Positions 11,768-22,405 of a stretch of 64,000 bases of DNA are shown here, one piece after another (position 1 is the stretch's first letter; each line of letters starts with the position of its first letter). The position numbers and the translations under genes are program-made. Under the pieces are notes generated by a model, which saw only the letters and a program-made list of their open reading frames with translations, ran no database searches and was not told the DNA's origin. This DNA is from Chrysemys picta bellii. Its lineage: Eukaryota; Chordata; Testudines; Emydidae. The stretch covers positions 27,001-91,000 of the forward strand of contig NW_027052948.1 of NCBI RefSeq assembly GCF_011386835.1, read 5' to 3'.

Positions 11768-13372
11768 AGCAATTCACCTCCTCAACCCCAGAATGGAATC
11801 TTCTTGACCTTTCTAGTAACCTCCAGTGCCAACCCCACTCCTTGTAGGATGAGCTCCTGCTACCTCCCGCTCAGTGCCCTTGACAGCTGTTCCACCTCCA
11901 AACCACAGCTCAAGTTATCAGAACCCTCTTCTCCACCCCCACCCAGGTTGGGCAGGGAGGCGGATCTAGGAGGGGGGGCAGCAGGGATTCTGAAAGTAGA
12001 AAAGTGCGTTGCGGGGAGGTTGAGACCTTGCCCGAAGTCATCCCAGACAGTAATGTTAAGCCACAGGATGGGAGCATCTAGTGTCAGTGGAGTCCAAGCA
12101 CTATTTCAACCTCACAGTATTGGATCAACTTTCCACAAGGGGAGGTGAAGCGCACCCCCAGCAACACACACACACACCACTCCTGGTGGTGGGAGGGGAA
12201 CAGGAGAAAGGACAAAAGAAGTAAGAGTTGAAGAGAAAGGAAGGAGGGATGGAGGAAAAGGTAAAACGAAAAGGACAAAACCTAATGTCCCCAGTGATTC
12301 CACGGGACAAAATCCCAGGGAGGGAATAAAATTCTGCCACCTTAAACTAGTGTTTTCCATGCCTAGAATTCAGCTGGCACGAGACATATCAGACTGAGCA
12401 GGTTCCAAAACCTCTTGGAGCCTCTTACCTTCTAAACAGGGACGTCTGTTTTCTAGGAAAATCAGTAAAAGGAAAGGAGAAAACTGGAGAGAGGCTCCTG
12501 CTCGCACTCACATACGTGAACCCTAATACTCTCTCAGTCCTCAAAGAGAGACCTCGAGAAGGAGACTTGCTGAAGCAAAGCCACAGGGGTCTCTGAGGTT
12601 TCCCTGGCCCTGCCCCCCTGTCCTGCCTGGCTCATGTCAGCATCTCTCTCTGAGGTCACCACCTTCCTAACACCTTTGACCAGTATGCTGAGGTCCTTGA
12701 AAAAGCCTTTGTGATATCACTGCCACACCCAACCAAACCCTAAAGTGCTCATGTCCTGCTGTTGGCCTGACACTTTGAAGGTTTGAGCTACTCTCTGTGG
12801 ATCACCCCACTCAATGCGTCTTCATTCTAGGAAGCAAGCCGGCTAGACAGTAAAAGATCAGAGGCTGCTCCCAATGCTACACTCAGTGTTTCCAAAATTA
12901 CTACACTTTCTGGCCACAAGAGACCTTTAGAGCATCTCATCTAACCCCCTCCATATCATAGGCTTCCAGTATAGTATAATAGTTACTTTTTGGGCACACA
13001 CATTCCAGAGAGGCATATAATCTTCAATCAATGACATCAAGAGATGGAGAATCCACCACTTTCCATTTTAGTGAGTGCCAGGTTGCTCCATTTCCCCTTC
13101 CACTAGCTCCCCATGTACAGTGAACCAGAACAGTACCTGCAGCAGGGAGCAGGAGTTGCTGAAGGCCTCAGAGGCAGAGCCCCTGCAGCGTCACAGGCAC
13201 CTGGCGCAAGTGCCGGATGATGCGGAGCTGGTGCATCACTTTGGCCGTGACGTCCTCCTGCTGCAAGGGAATGAGAACCTGTCAGAGACTCAAACGCCCA
13301 GAGGTATCAGGGGGAATTAAGGCCACCTGGAAGCAGCAGTATTTCCACCCAGCACCTGCCCACCACTGAGGG
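11768..13372 (+). repeat. Satellite unit 6
   Basis: Unit starting at the variant anchor AGCAATTCACCTCCTCAACC, with a short CA tract (about 12164-12178), the marker GATTCTGAAAGTAGAAAAGTGCG, and exon-like segment 13137-13260. Confidence 0.9.
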
Positions 13373-14852
13373 ATGAATTCTCCTCCTCAACACCAGAATG
13401 GAGTCTTCTTCTCCTTTCCGGTAACCTCCAGTGCCAACCCCCATCCTTGTAGGATTAGCGTCTGCTACCTCCCCCTCAGTGCCCTTGACAGCTGTTCCAC
13501 CTCCAAACCACAGCTCAAGTTATCAAAACCCTCTTCTCCACCCCCACCCAGGTTGGGCAGGGAGGTGGCTCTAGCAGGGGGGGCAGGAGGGATTCTGGCA
13601 GCAGTGAAGTGGGTTGCGGGGAGGTTGAGATCTTGCTCCAAGTCATCCCAGACACTAATGCTAAGCCACAGGATGGCAGCATCTAGTGTCAGTGGAGTCG
13701 AAGCACTATTTCAACCTCACAGTATTGGATCAACTTTCCACAAGGGGAGGTGAAGAGCACCCCCAGCAACACACACACACACCACTCCTGGTGGTGGGAG
13801 GGGAACAGGAGAAAGGACAAAAGAAGTAAGAGTTGAAGAGAAAGGAAGGAGGGATGGAGGAAAAGGTAAAACAAAAAGGACAAAACCTAATGTCCCCAGT
13901 GATTCCACGGGACAAAATCCCAGGGAGGGAATAAAATTCTGCCACCTTGAGCTAGTGTTTTCCATGCCTAGAATTCAGCTGGTACCAGGTGGATCAGACT
14001 GAAAAGGTTACAAACCTCTCCGAGGCTCTTACCTTCTTAACAGGGACGTCTGTTTTCCAGTAAAATCAGTAAAGAGAAAGGAGAAATCTCGAAAGAGGCT
14101 CCTGCTCGCACTCACATACGTCAGCCCTAATACTCTCTCAGTCCTCAAAGAGAGACCTCGAGAAGGAGACTTGCTGAAGCAAAGCCACAGGTGTCTCTGA
14201 GGTTTCCCTGGCCCTGTGCTCCTGTCATGCCTGGCTGATGTCAGCATCTCTCTCTGAGGTCACCACCTCCCTAACAACTTTGACCAATAGGCTGAGCTCC
14301 TGCAAAAGTCCTTTGTGATGTCACTGTCACACCCAACCATCCCCTGAAGTGCTAATGTCCTGCTGCTGGCCTGACACTATGAAGGTTTGAGCTACTCTTT
14401 GGGGATCACCCCACTCCATGCGTCTTCATTCTACGAAGCAAGCCGGCCAAACAGTAAAACATCAGAGGCTGCTCCCAATGCTACACTCAGTGTTTCCAAA
14501 ATTAGTAGACTTGATGGGCAGAAGAGACCTTTAGAGCATCTAATCTAAGCCCCTGCATATCATAGGCTTCCTGTATAGTACAATAGTTACTTTTTGGGCA
14601 CACACATTCCAGAAAGGCATCTAGTCTTCATTCAATGACATCAAGAGATGGAGAATCCACCACTTTCCCTTTTAGTGAGTGCCAGGGGGCTCCATTTCCC
14701 CTTCCACTAGCACCCCATTTACAGTGAGCCAGAGCAGTACCTGCAGCAGGGAGTGGGAGTTGCTAAGGCCTCAGAGGAACAGCCCCTGCAGTGTCTCAGG
14801 CACCTGGCACAAGTGCCGGATGATGCGGAGCTGGTGCATCACTTTGGCCGTG
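13373..14852 (+). repeat. Satellite unit 7 (cut by Gypsy element)
   Basis: Unit of normal content up to the exon-like segment, which is cut after GGCCGTG at about 14851 where the broken Gypsy LTR begins. Short CA tract at 13770-13783. Confidence 0.88.
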
Positions 14853-15497
14853 GGGGGGGGGGAGGCTTTTGTTTGTGTTCTTTGTTTGGGAGTGCGTTCG
14901 CTCTCGGGACTGAGGGGGACCAGACATCAATCCAGGTTCTCCACATCTTTCTAAACAAGTCTCTCCTATTTCTAACTTCTAAGTAAATAGCCAGGCAAGG
15001 CGTGTTAGTTTTCCTTTGTTTTCTCAACATGTAAATGTACCTTTTACTAGAGTGTTTATCTTTGTTTGCTGTACTTTGAACCTAAAACTAGAGGGGAGTC
15101 CTCTGAGCTCTTTAAGTTTGATTACCCTGTATGGTTATTTCCATACTGATTTTACAGAGATGATTTTTACCTTTTTCTTTAATTAAAAACCTTCTTTTTA
15201 AGAACCTGATCGATTTTTTCCTTGTTTTAGATCCAAGGGGGTTGGATCTGTATTCACCAGGAGTTGGTGGGAGAAAGAAGTGGGAATGGTTAATTTCTCC
15301 TTGTTTTAAGATCCAAGGGGTTTGGATCTGTATTCACCAGGGAATTGGTGAAGGTCTCTCAAGGCTACCCAGGGAAGGAAATTAGCCTTGGGATGGTGGC
15401 AGCGGACCAGAGCTAAGCTGGTAGTTAAGCTTAGAAGTTTTCATGCAGGCCCCTACATTTGTACCCTAAAGTTCAAAGTGGGGATACAGCCATGACA
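14853..15497 (+). mobile_element. 5' LTR of the Gypsy element (5'-truncated)
   Basis: From GAGGCTTTTGTTTGTGTTC to the end CAGCCATGACA it matches the last ~645 bp of the solo LTRs at 28352-29202 and 56948-57797. It contains two copies (15230, 15310) of an ~80-bp repeat starting GATCCAAGG, where the solo LTRs have three. It also keeps about 22 bp (GCGGACCAGAGC... near 15400) that the solo LTRs lack. Confidence 0.85.
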
Positions 15498-15515
15498 TGG
15501 TGGTAGTGGTGGGAT
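15498..15515 (+). promoter_or_regulatory. Candidate primer-binding site
   Basis: Immediately after the LTR end ...TGACA comes TGGTGGTAGTGGTGGGAT. Starting with TGG fits pairing with the CCA end of a tRNA, the usual primer of LTR elements. I cannot name the tRNA. Confidence 0.35.
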
Positions 15516-15840
15516 CATTTTAAACCCAAAGCCAGTGAGATTTTTTTTTCTTTCTAGCTGCTTGAAAAGCAGAGCTGGAGATAGATGCATATCTTCTCTC
15601 TCCTTGCCTGAAGGCAGAGGTGTTAAGTTTTTTTAACAAGGTCCTTTGTTAAGAGAAGTGTTCAAATGAGCAAACGACAGGGTAAAAGGAATTTACAAGC
15701 TGAATTGGTTTTTTTTTCTTTTTACATCCTCGGGAGTAGCTAGTTAGAAAGTCTCTCTTAACTCAGCAGCAGCCAGAGCTGAGAGCTTCCCAGTTTCAGT
15801 CAACTGCAGAGGGGGTGACCCAGCACAAGAAAACAGGAAA

Positions 15841-16530
15841 ATGACTACCAAAGAAGTAGCTAAAAAAATAGAACTGGCCAAACTAAAAGCAGAAGAAAAT
15901 GAAAGAAAACATCAGAGACTGCTTCAATTAACAAAACTCAAGACACAGCAGAGAAAAAGAGAAGAAAAAGCCAAAGAGGAGGCCCACAAGAGAGAGATGA
16001 AGTTGAAAGAAAAAGAAATGGAGCTGAAAAAAAAAAGAGATGGAGGAGAGAGAAAAAGAAAGGAAGCATGAACTGGAAGTAGCAAAGGCTAAGCAAGCTT
16101 TCACCCCCATCCCTGTTCCTGAGCCGTCCACCAGGGCCCCGGCTGTGTTACCAGAGACCCAGACAAAGGTGGTGGAACCGGATCCCCTGCCAACGACTGC
16201 AACAGCCGTAGTGAATCCAATCCCAGAGACCCAGCCAAAGCCAGTCCCAGAACCGGAACTGGCAACGCAACCAGCACCAGGACCATTGCCAGCACTGAGT
16301 CCAGCGCTTGCAAACCCGTCTACAACTCCAACGCCAGAGGGCACCAGCGAGCCTGACCTGGCGGAAGCAGCAGATAACCCTACCCAAGAGGCTCAGCCAG
16401 AGCCTGAGATACCACATAGTGCACCAGTGGACAGCGGATCACAGTCAATGGAAACAGCCCCAGCACCTGCATCACTTCCAGAGGGACCAAGCCCCAGTCC
16501 ACAATCCAAGGAGGAACTGATGTCTCCAGC
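15841..16530 (+). pseudogene. gag-like N-terminus of the Gypsy element, frameshifted and truncated
   Basis: The first frame (15841-16071) encodes a strongly charged Lys/Glu/Arg-rich stretch beginning MTTKEVAKKIELAKLKAEEN, likely a coiled coil. A run of ten A near 16027-16037 shifts the frame into the next one (16040 onward), which continues as a Pro/Glu/Thr-rich linker to about 16530. I see no capsid-like segment, no CCHC zinc knuckle and no protease motif before the integrase, so most of gag and the protease are missing. Upstream of 15841 lies a leader of about 340 bp. Confidence 0.6.
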
Positions 16531-17950
16531 ATCAAGGAAACAGTTCCAGGCCGAGCAGGAAGCAGATAACAGCCTTCAGAAAGTTTGGGCGGCGGCGTGG
16601 AGCACCCCACCGCCTCTCAGCTCTTCTAACCGATCCCGGTTTGTTATAGAACAAGGACTTTTATACAAGGAGACTCTTTCTGGTGGGCACCAGAAAAACT
16701 GGCATCCTCAAAGACAGTTGGTAGTTCCCACTAAGTATCGGGTAAAGCTCTTGAGCTTAGCCCACGATCATCCCAGTGGCCATTCTGGGGTGAACAGAAC
16801 CAAGGACCGGTTGGGGAAGTCCTTCCACTGGGAGGGAATGGGCAAGGACGTTGCTAATTATGTCCGGTCTTGTGAGGTGTACCAACGAGTGGAAAAGCCC
16901 CAAGACCAGGTTAAAGCCCCTCTCCAGCCACTACCCATAATTAAGGTCCCATTTCAGCACGTAGCTGTGAATATTCTGGGTCCTTTTCCCAAAAAGACAC
17001 CCAAAGGAAAGCAGTACGTACTGACTTTCATGGATTTTGTTACCCGATGGCCGGAAGCAGTACCCTTAAGCAACACCAGGGCTAAAAGTGTGTGCCAGGC
17101 ATTAACAGACATTTTTGCCGGGGTAGATTGGCCCTCCAACATCCTTGCAGATTCGGGAACTAATTTCCTGGCAGGGACCATGAAAAACCTGTGGGAAGCT
17201 CATGGGGTGAATCACTTGGTTGCCACCCCTTACCACCATAAAACCAATGGCCTGGTGGAGAGGTTTAATAAAACTTTGGGGGCCATAATATGTAAATTCA
17301 TAAATGAACACTCCAATAATTGGGACCTAGTGTTGCAGCAGTTGCTTTTCGCCTACAGGGCTGTACCACATCCCAGTTTAGGGTTTTCACCATTTGAACT
17401 TGTGTATGGCCGCGAGGTTAAGGGGCCATTACAGTTGGTGAAACAGCAATGGGAGGGGCTTACGCCTTCTCCAGGAACTAACATTCTAAACTTTGTAAGC
17501 AACCTACAAAGCACCCTCCGACACTCTTTAGCCCTTGCTAAAGAAAACCTAAAAAATGCTCAGAAAGAGTAAAAAGGCCTGGTATGATAAACATTCCAGA
17601 GAACGGTCCTTCAAAGTAGGAAACCAAGTCATGGTCTTAAAGGCGCTCCAGGCCCATAAAATGGAAGCGTCGTGGAAAGGACCATTCGCGGTCCAGGAGC
17701 GCCTAGGAGCTGTTAATTATCTCATAGCCTCCCCCACCTCCAACATAAAGCCCAAGGTATACCATGTTAATTCTCTTAAGCCCTTTTATTCCAAAAAATT
17801 AAACGTTTGCCAGTTTACAGCCCAGAAAACAAATAACGCAAAGTGGCCTAAAGGTGTCTATTACGAAGAAAAAAAGGATGGTGGCGTAGAAGAGGTGAAC
17901 CTCTCCACGACCCTTGGACGTCTGCAGCGACAGCAGATCAAGGAGCTGTG
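16530..17950 (+). pseudogene. Gypsy integrase, inactivated
   Basis: Numbered from the frame start at 16040. The N-terminal HHCC finger has His242, His248 and Cys278, but the last Cys is Tyr281 (CEVYQ). The DDE core has Asn311 (VNILGPF) where the first catalytic Asp belongs, then Asp371 (ILADSGTNF) and Glu407 (NGLVERFNKTL), with the expected 35-residue spacing. FSPFELVYGR follows. The frame stops at TAA 17570-17572. The next frame (from 17556) carries on with KKAWYDKHSRER, an SH3-like GPF segment (WKGPFAVQERLG) and VYHVNSLKPF. The enzyme would insert element DNA into chromosomes. With an altered first Asp, a lost zinc ligand and a frameshift, it cannot be functional. Confidence 0.85.
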
Positions 17951-18135
17951 CACAAGCTTTGCACCAATTTTCTCAGCCACTCCAAAACGGACCGAACGGG
18001 CATACCACTCCATTAACACAGGTAATGCTCACCCAATTAGAACCCCACCCTACCAGGAGTCACCTCATGACAAAACTGCTATACAAAGGGAGATCCAGGA
18101 CATACTACTGATGGGTATAATCCGCCCCTCTAATA
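17920..18135 (+). pseudogene. Start of Gypsy reverse transcriptase, truncated
   Basis: In frame after the integrase C-terminus comes QQIKELCTSFAPIFSATP, then a His-containing segment and the stretch PPYQESPHDKTAIQREIQ ending MGIIRPSN. This is the conserved entry to Ty3/Gypsy reverse transcriptase, normally followed by SPWASPVV. The sequence breaks off at that point (18135) into satellite, so fingers, palm and RNase H are absent. Its position downstream of the integrase is what identifies the Gmr1-like gene order. Confidence 0.75.
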
Positions 18136-18515
18136 GGTGGTGGGAGGGGAACAGGAGAAAGGACAAAAGAAGTAAGAGATGAAGAGAAAGGAAGGAGGGA
18201 TGGAGGAAAAGGTAAAACGAAAAGGACAAACCCTAATGTCCCCAGTGATTCTACGGGACAAAATCCCAGGGAGGGAATAAAATTCTGACACATTAAACTA
18301 GTGTTTTCCATGCCTAGAATTCAGCTGGCACCAGATGGATCAGACTGAGCAGGTTCCAAAACCTCTTGGAGGCTCTTACCTTCTCAACAGGGACGTCTGT
18401 TTTCTAGTAAAATCAGTAAAAGGAAAGGAAAAAACTCGAAAGAGGCTCCTGCTCGCACTCAAATACGTGAACCCTAATACTCTCTCAGTCCTCAAAGAGA
18501 GACTTGGAGAAGGAG
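18136..18515 (+). repeat. Satellite unit 8, left part
   Basis: Satellite from GGTGGTGGGAGG through the purine tract to GAGAGACTTGGAGAAGGAG, where CR1 copy A starts. It continues after CR1 A at 22406. Confidence 0.85.
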
Positions 18516-18649
18516 CGGCGAACAGCAGAGGCTAAGAGCGGGAGTTTGACTGGGAGTTCGCTTGGGGAGAGCTCACTGAGGCTTACATCTGCAGGTTTCT
18601 CTGAGTAGTTCCTGCAACAGTTGAGGAAGTTCTTAAGAAGACGGTGATG

Positions 18650-18977
18650 TGGAAGGTGAGCGATCAGAGATGACCTTGAGCGGATCACTGCAGACTATGT
18701 GGCTCTGGGAAGAAGGATAAAGGAGTTTGAGGCGCAAGTGGTGTTCTCGTCCATCCTCCCTGTGCAAGGAAAAGGCCGGGGTAGAGACCGTCGAATCGTG
18801 GAAGTCAACGAATGGCTACACAGGTGGTGTTGGAGAGAAGGCTTTGGATTCTTCAACCATGGGATGGTGTTCCAAGAAGGAGGAGTGCTAGGCAGAGACG
18901 GGCTCCACCTAACGAAGAGAGAGAAGAGCATCTTCGCCAGCAGGCTGGCTAACCTAGTGAGGAGGGCTTTAAACTAG
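18650..18977 (+). pseudogene. CR1 copy A ORF1 remnant (C-terminal part of esterase domain)
   Basis: The frame reads ERITADYVALGRRIKEFEAQ, then VVFSSILPVQGKGRG, VNEWLHRWCWREGFGFF and GRDGLHLT, ending [10 protein letters not shown] and a stop at 18975-18977. CR1 ORF1 carries an SGNH-type esterase domain; the Asp and His in GRDGLHLT fit its last catalytic block. The N-terminal block with the catalytic Ser is missing, so this is a truncated copy. There is no obvious ATG. Confidence 0.7.
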
Positions 18978-19021
18978 GTTCACCGGGGGAAGGAGACCAA
19001 AGCCCTGAGGTAAGTGGGGAA

Positions 19022-22000
19022 ATGGGATCCTGGGAGGAAGCACAAGCAGGAGAGCGCAAGGGGGGAGGACTCCTGTCTCATGCTGAGAATGAGGGACGAT
19101 CGATGAGTTATCTTAAGTGCCTATACACAAATGCAAGAAGCCTGGGAAACAAGCTGGGAGAACTGGAAGTCCTGGCACAGTCAGGGAACTATGATGTGAT
19201 TGGAATAACAGAGACTTGGTGGGATAACTCACATGACTGGAGTACTGTCATGGATGGATATAAACTGTTCAGGAAGGACAGGCAGGGCAGAAAAGGTGGG
19301 GGAGTTGCGTTGTATGTAAGAGAGGAGTATGACTGCTCAGAGCTCTGGTATGAAACTGCAGAAAAACCTGACAGTCTCTGGATAAAGTTGAGAAGTGTGA
19401 GCAACAAGGGGGATGTCATGGTTGGAGTCTGCTATAGACCACCAGACCAGGGGGATGAGGTGGACGAGGCTTTCTTCTGGCAACTAGCAGAAGTTGCTAG
19501 ATCGCAGGCCCTGGTTCTCATGGGAGACTTTAATCACCCTGATATCTGCTAGGAGAGCAATACAGCGGTGCACAGACAATCCAGGAAGTTTTTGGAACGT
19601 GTAGGGCACAATTTCCTGGTGCAAGTGCTGGAGGAACCAACTAGGGGCAGAGCTTTTCTTGACCTGCTCCTCACAAACAGGGAAGAATTAGTAGGGGAAG
19701 CAAAAGTGGATGGGAATCTGGGAGGCAGTGACCATGAGATGGTCGAGTTCAGGATCCTGACACAAGGAAGAAAGGAGAGCAGCAGAATACGGACCCTGGA
19801 CTTCAGAAAAGCAGACTTTGACTCCCTCAGGGAACAGATGGGCAGGATCCCCTGGGAGAATAACATGAAGGGCAAAGGGGTCCAGGAGAGCTGGCTGTAT
19901 TTTAAAGAATCCTTATTGCGGTTGCAGGAACAAACCATCCCGATGTGTAGAAAGAATAGTAAATATGGCAGGCGACCAGCTTGGCTAGGCAGTGAAATCC
20001 TTGCTGATCTTAAACGCAAAAAAGAAGCTTACAAGAAGTGGAAGATTGGACAAATGACCAGGGAGGAGTATCAAAATATTGCTCAGGCATGCAGGAGTGA
20101 AATCAGGAAGGCCAAATCACACTTGGAGTTGCAGCTAGCAAGAGATGTTAAGAGTAACAAGAAGGGTTTCTTCAGGTATGTTAGCAACAAGAAGAAAGTC
20201 AAGGAAAGTGTGGGCCCCTTACTGAATGAGGGAGGCAACCTAGTGACCGAGGATGTGGAAAAAGCTAATGTACTCAATGCTTTTTTTGCCTCTGTCTTCA
20301 CGAACAAGGTCAGCTCCCAGACTGCTGCACTGGGCAGCACAATATGGGGAGAAGGTGACCAGCCCTCTGTGGAGAAAGAAGTGGTTCGGGACTATTTAGA
20401 AAAACTGGACGTGCACAACTCCATGGGGCTGGATGCGCTGCATCCGAGGGTGCTAAAGGACTTGGCGGATGAGATTGCACAGCCATTAGCCATTATTTTT
20501 GAAAACTCATGGCGATCGAGGGAGGTCCCGGATGACTGGAAAAAGGCTAATGTCGTGCCCATCTTTAAAAAAGGGAAGGAGGAGGATCCAGGGAACTACA
20601 GGCCAGTCAGCCTCACCTCAGTCCCTGGAAAAATCATGGAGCAGGTTTTCAAGGAATCAATTATGAAACACTTAGAGGAGAGGAAAGTGATCAGGAACAG
20701 TCAGCATGGATTCACGAAGGGGAAGTCGTGCCTGACTAACCTAATTGCCTTCTATGATGAGATAACTGGCTCTGTGGATGAGGGGAAAGCAGTGGATGTG
20801 TTATTCCTTGACTTTAGCAAAGCTTTTGATACGCTCTCCCACAGTATTCTTGCCACCAAGTTAAAGAAGTATGGGCTGGATGAATGGACTGTAAGGTGGA
20901 TAGAAAGCTGGCTGGATCGTCGGGCTCAACGGGTAGTGATCAATGGCTCCATGTCTAGTCGGCAGCCGGTTTCAAGCGGAGTAGTGCCCCAAGGGTCGGT
21001 CCTGGGGCCGGTTTTGTTTAATATCTTTATTAATGATCTGGAGGATGGTGTGGACTGCACTCTCAGCAAGTTTGCAGGTGACACTCAACTAGGAGGCGTG
21101 GTAGATACACTAGAGGGTAGGGATCGGATACAGAGGGACCTAGACACATTAGAGGATTGGGCCGAAAAAAACCTGATGAGGTTCAACAAGGACAAGTGCA
21201 GAGTCCTGCACTTAGGACGGAAGAATCCCATGCACTGCTACAGACTAGGGACCGAATGGCTAGGTAGCAGTTCTGCAGAAAAGGACCTAGGGGTCACAGT
21301 GGACGAGAAGCTGGATATGAGTCAACAGTGTGCTCTTGTTGCCAAGAAGGCTAACGGCATTTTGGGCTGTATAAGTAGGGGCATTGCCAGCAGATCGAGG
21401 AACGTGATCGTTCCCCTTTATTCGACATTGGTGAGGCCTCATCTAGAATACTGTGTCCAGTTTTGGGCCTGTGGAAGCAGAGAAAGAGCTGACAGGAAGG
21501 GGATGCAATGAATGACAGTTCGTTAGCAAGAGTTAGGCTAACAGTAACCCTAATAACGCGAGATTTGTAGAAGCGAGGAATGTGTGAGGTGGGTGAGAAA
21601 GAAGTCATTATGACCTGGTATATATAAGGTGTAGAAGACCTTGTGTAGATAAGGTATAGAAAATATTGTATGTTGGCAAGAGTCAAAACAAGTGAAGAAA
21701 TGAGATATCAAGATGGCCTATGTATAAACAAAACGCAGCTGTCCCTCGTTATTTCTGTAATGAAAGGTATAAATGCTTGCTGTAATTAGTTACCTGGGAG
21801 AGACGTGCTTAGCTCTCTCCCTCTGGGCAATTGTGAGAGTTAATAAAGCATCTGACTTGCTGTACCTAAACAAATAGTGAGAACTCTGTTTTTCTCCGAC
21901 ACGCCCCACACAACAAGAAGGATGTGGAAAAATTGGAAAGAGTCCAGCGGAGAGCAACAAAAATGATTAGGGGTCTGGAGCACATGACTTTTGAGGAGAG

Positions 22001-22310
22001 GCTGAGGGAACTGGGATTGTTTAGTCTCCAGAAGAGAAGAATGAGGGGGGATTTGATAGCAGCCTTCAACTACGTGAAGGGGGGTTCCAAAGAGGATGGA
22101 GCTCGGTTGTTCTCAGTGGTGGCAGATGACAGAACAAGGAGCAATGGTCTCAAGTTGCAGTGGGGGAGGTCCAGGTTGGATATTAGGAAACACTATTTCA
22201 CTAGGAGGGTGGTGAAGCACTGGAATGCGTTACCTAGGGAGGTGGTGGAGTCTCCTTCCTTGGAGGTTTTTAAGGCCCGGCTTGACAAAGCCCTGGCTGG
22301 GATGATTTAG
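19022..22310 (+). pseudogene. CR1 copy A ORF2 (endonuclease-reverse transcriptase), disrupted
   Basis: The endonuclease part (19022-19552) has NARSLGNK, ITETWW, YRPPDQ and GDFNHPDIC. It is interrupted by TAG at 19550-19552, where CR1 copy C has Trp (TGG). The same frame reopens and runs to 21511 with SDHEMVEF (endonuclease), [19 protein letters not shown] (motif A), QGSVLGP, and FAGD at 21071-21082 where the catalytic FADD belongs. The frame then enters a solo LTR and stops. The C-terminal remainder ([15 protein letters not shown] to LDKALAGMI) resumes at 21924-22310. CR1 reverse transcribes its own RNA at a nicked target. One stop, one Asp-to-Gly change and the LTR all inactivate this copy. 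Confidence 0.92.
21470..21901 (+). mobile_element. Solo LTR (retroviral type) nested in CR1 A
   Basis: 432 bp from TGTGGAAGCAG to TTTTTCTCCGACA (TG...CA ends), with TATAAAT at about 21768 and AATAAA at 21842. It is flanked by GGCC and CGCC, consistent with a 4-bp target-site duplication in the CR1 sequence GGGCCCCACAC. The LTR in CR1 B at the same base is 443 bp because this copy has lost an 11-bp stretch. A gammaretrovirus-like ERV is likely from the 4-bp duplication, but no internal region is present to confirm it. Confidence 0.8.
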
Positions 22311-22405
22311 TTGGGAATTGGTCCTGCTTTGAGGAGGGGGTTGGACTAGATGACCTCTTGAGGTGCCTTCCAACCCTGATATTCTATGATTCTATGATTC
22401 TATGA

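Larger units (their letters stand above)
14853..18135 (+). mobile_element. Broken Ty3/Gypsy element with integrase-before-RT order (Gmr1-like)
   Basis: Order: 5' LTR lacking its start, leader, a gag-like N-terminus, integrase, and the first residues of reverse transcriptase. The left end lies in a run of G at the satellite's GGCCGTG. The right end lies at TAATA|GGTGGTGGGAGG, sharing short homology with the satellite. No target-site duplication remains, and about 640 bp of satellite that should lie between the flanks is missing, so the ends are deletion or recombination breakpoints. Full LTRs of this family occur at 28352 and 56948. Integrase upstream of RT is the order described for the Gmr1 group of Ty3/Gypsy elements of deuterostomes. 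Confidence 0.8.
18516..22405 (+). mobile_element. CR1 LINE copy A (near full length, with nested solo LTR)
   Basis: It starts with a CR1-like 5' UTR (CGGCGAACAGCAGAGGCTAAG), then a short ORF1 remnant, ORF2 and the 3' end with three ATTCTATG-type repeats (22380-22405). ORF1 appears internally deleted. The satellite resumes as AAGCCACAGGGG. About 13 bp of target (ACTTGCTGAAGCA) are missing and no target-site duplication is seen. A solo LTR (21470-21901) sits near the end of ORF2. The 3' junction is the same base of the satellite as for copy B. Confidence 0.9.

Noticed and set aside
18699..18977. Host gene encoding a 92-residue protein
   Set aside because: It matches the C-terminal esterase part of CR1 ORF1 and lies directly upstream of CR1 ORF2.
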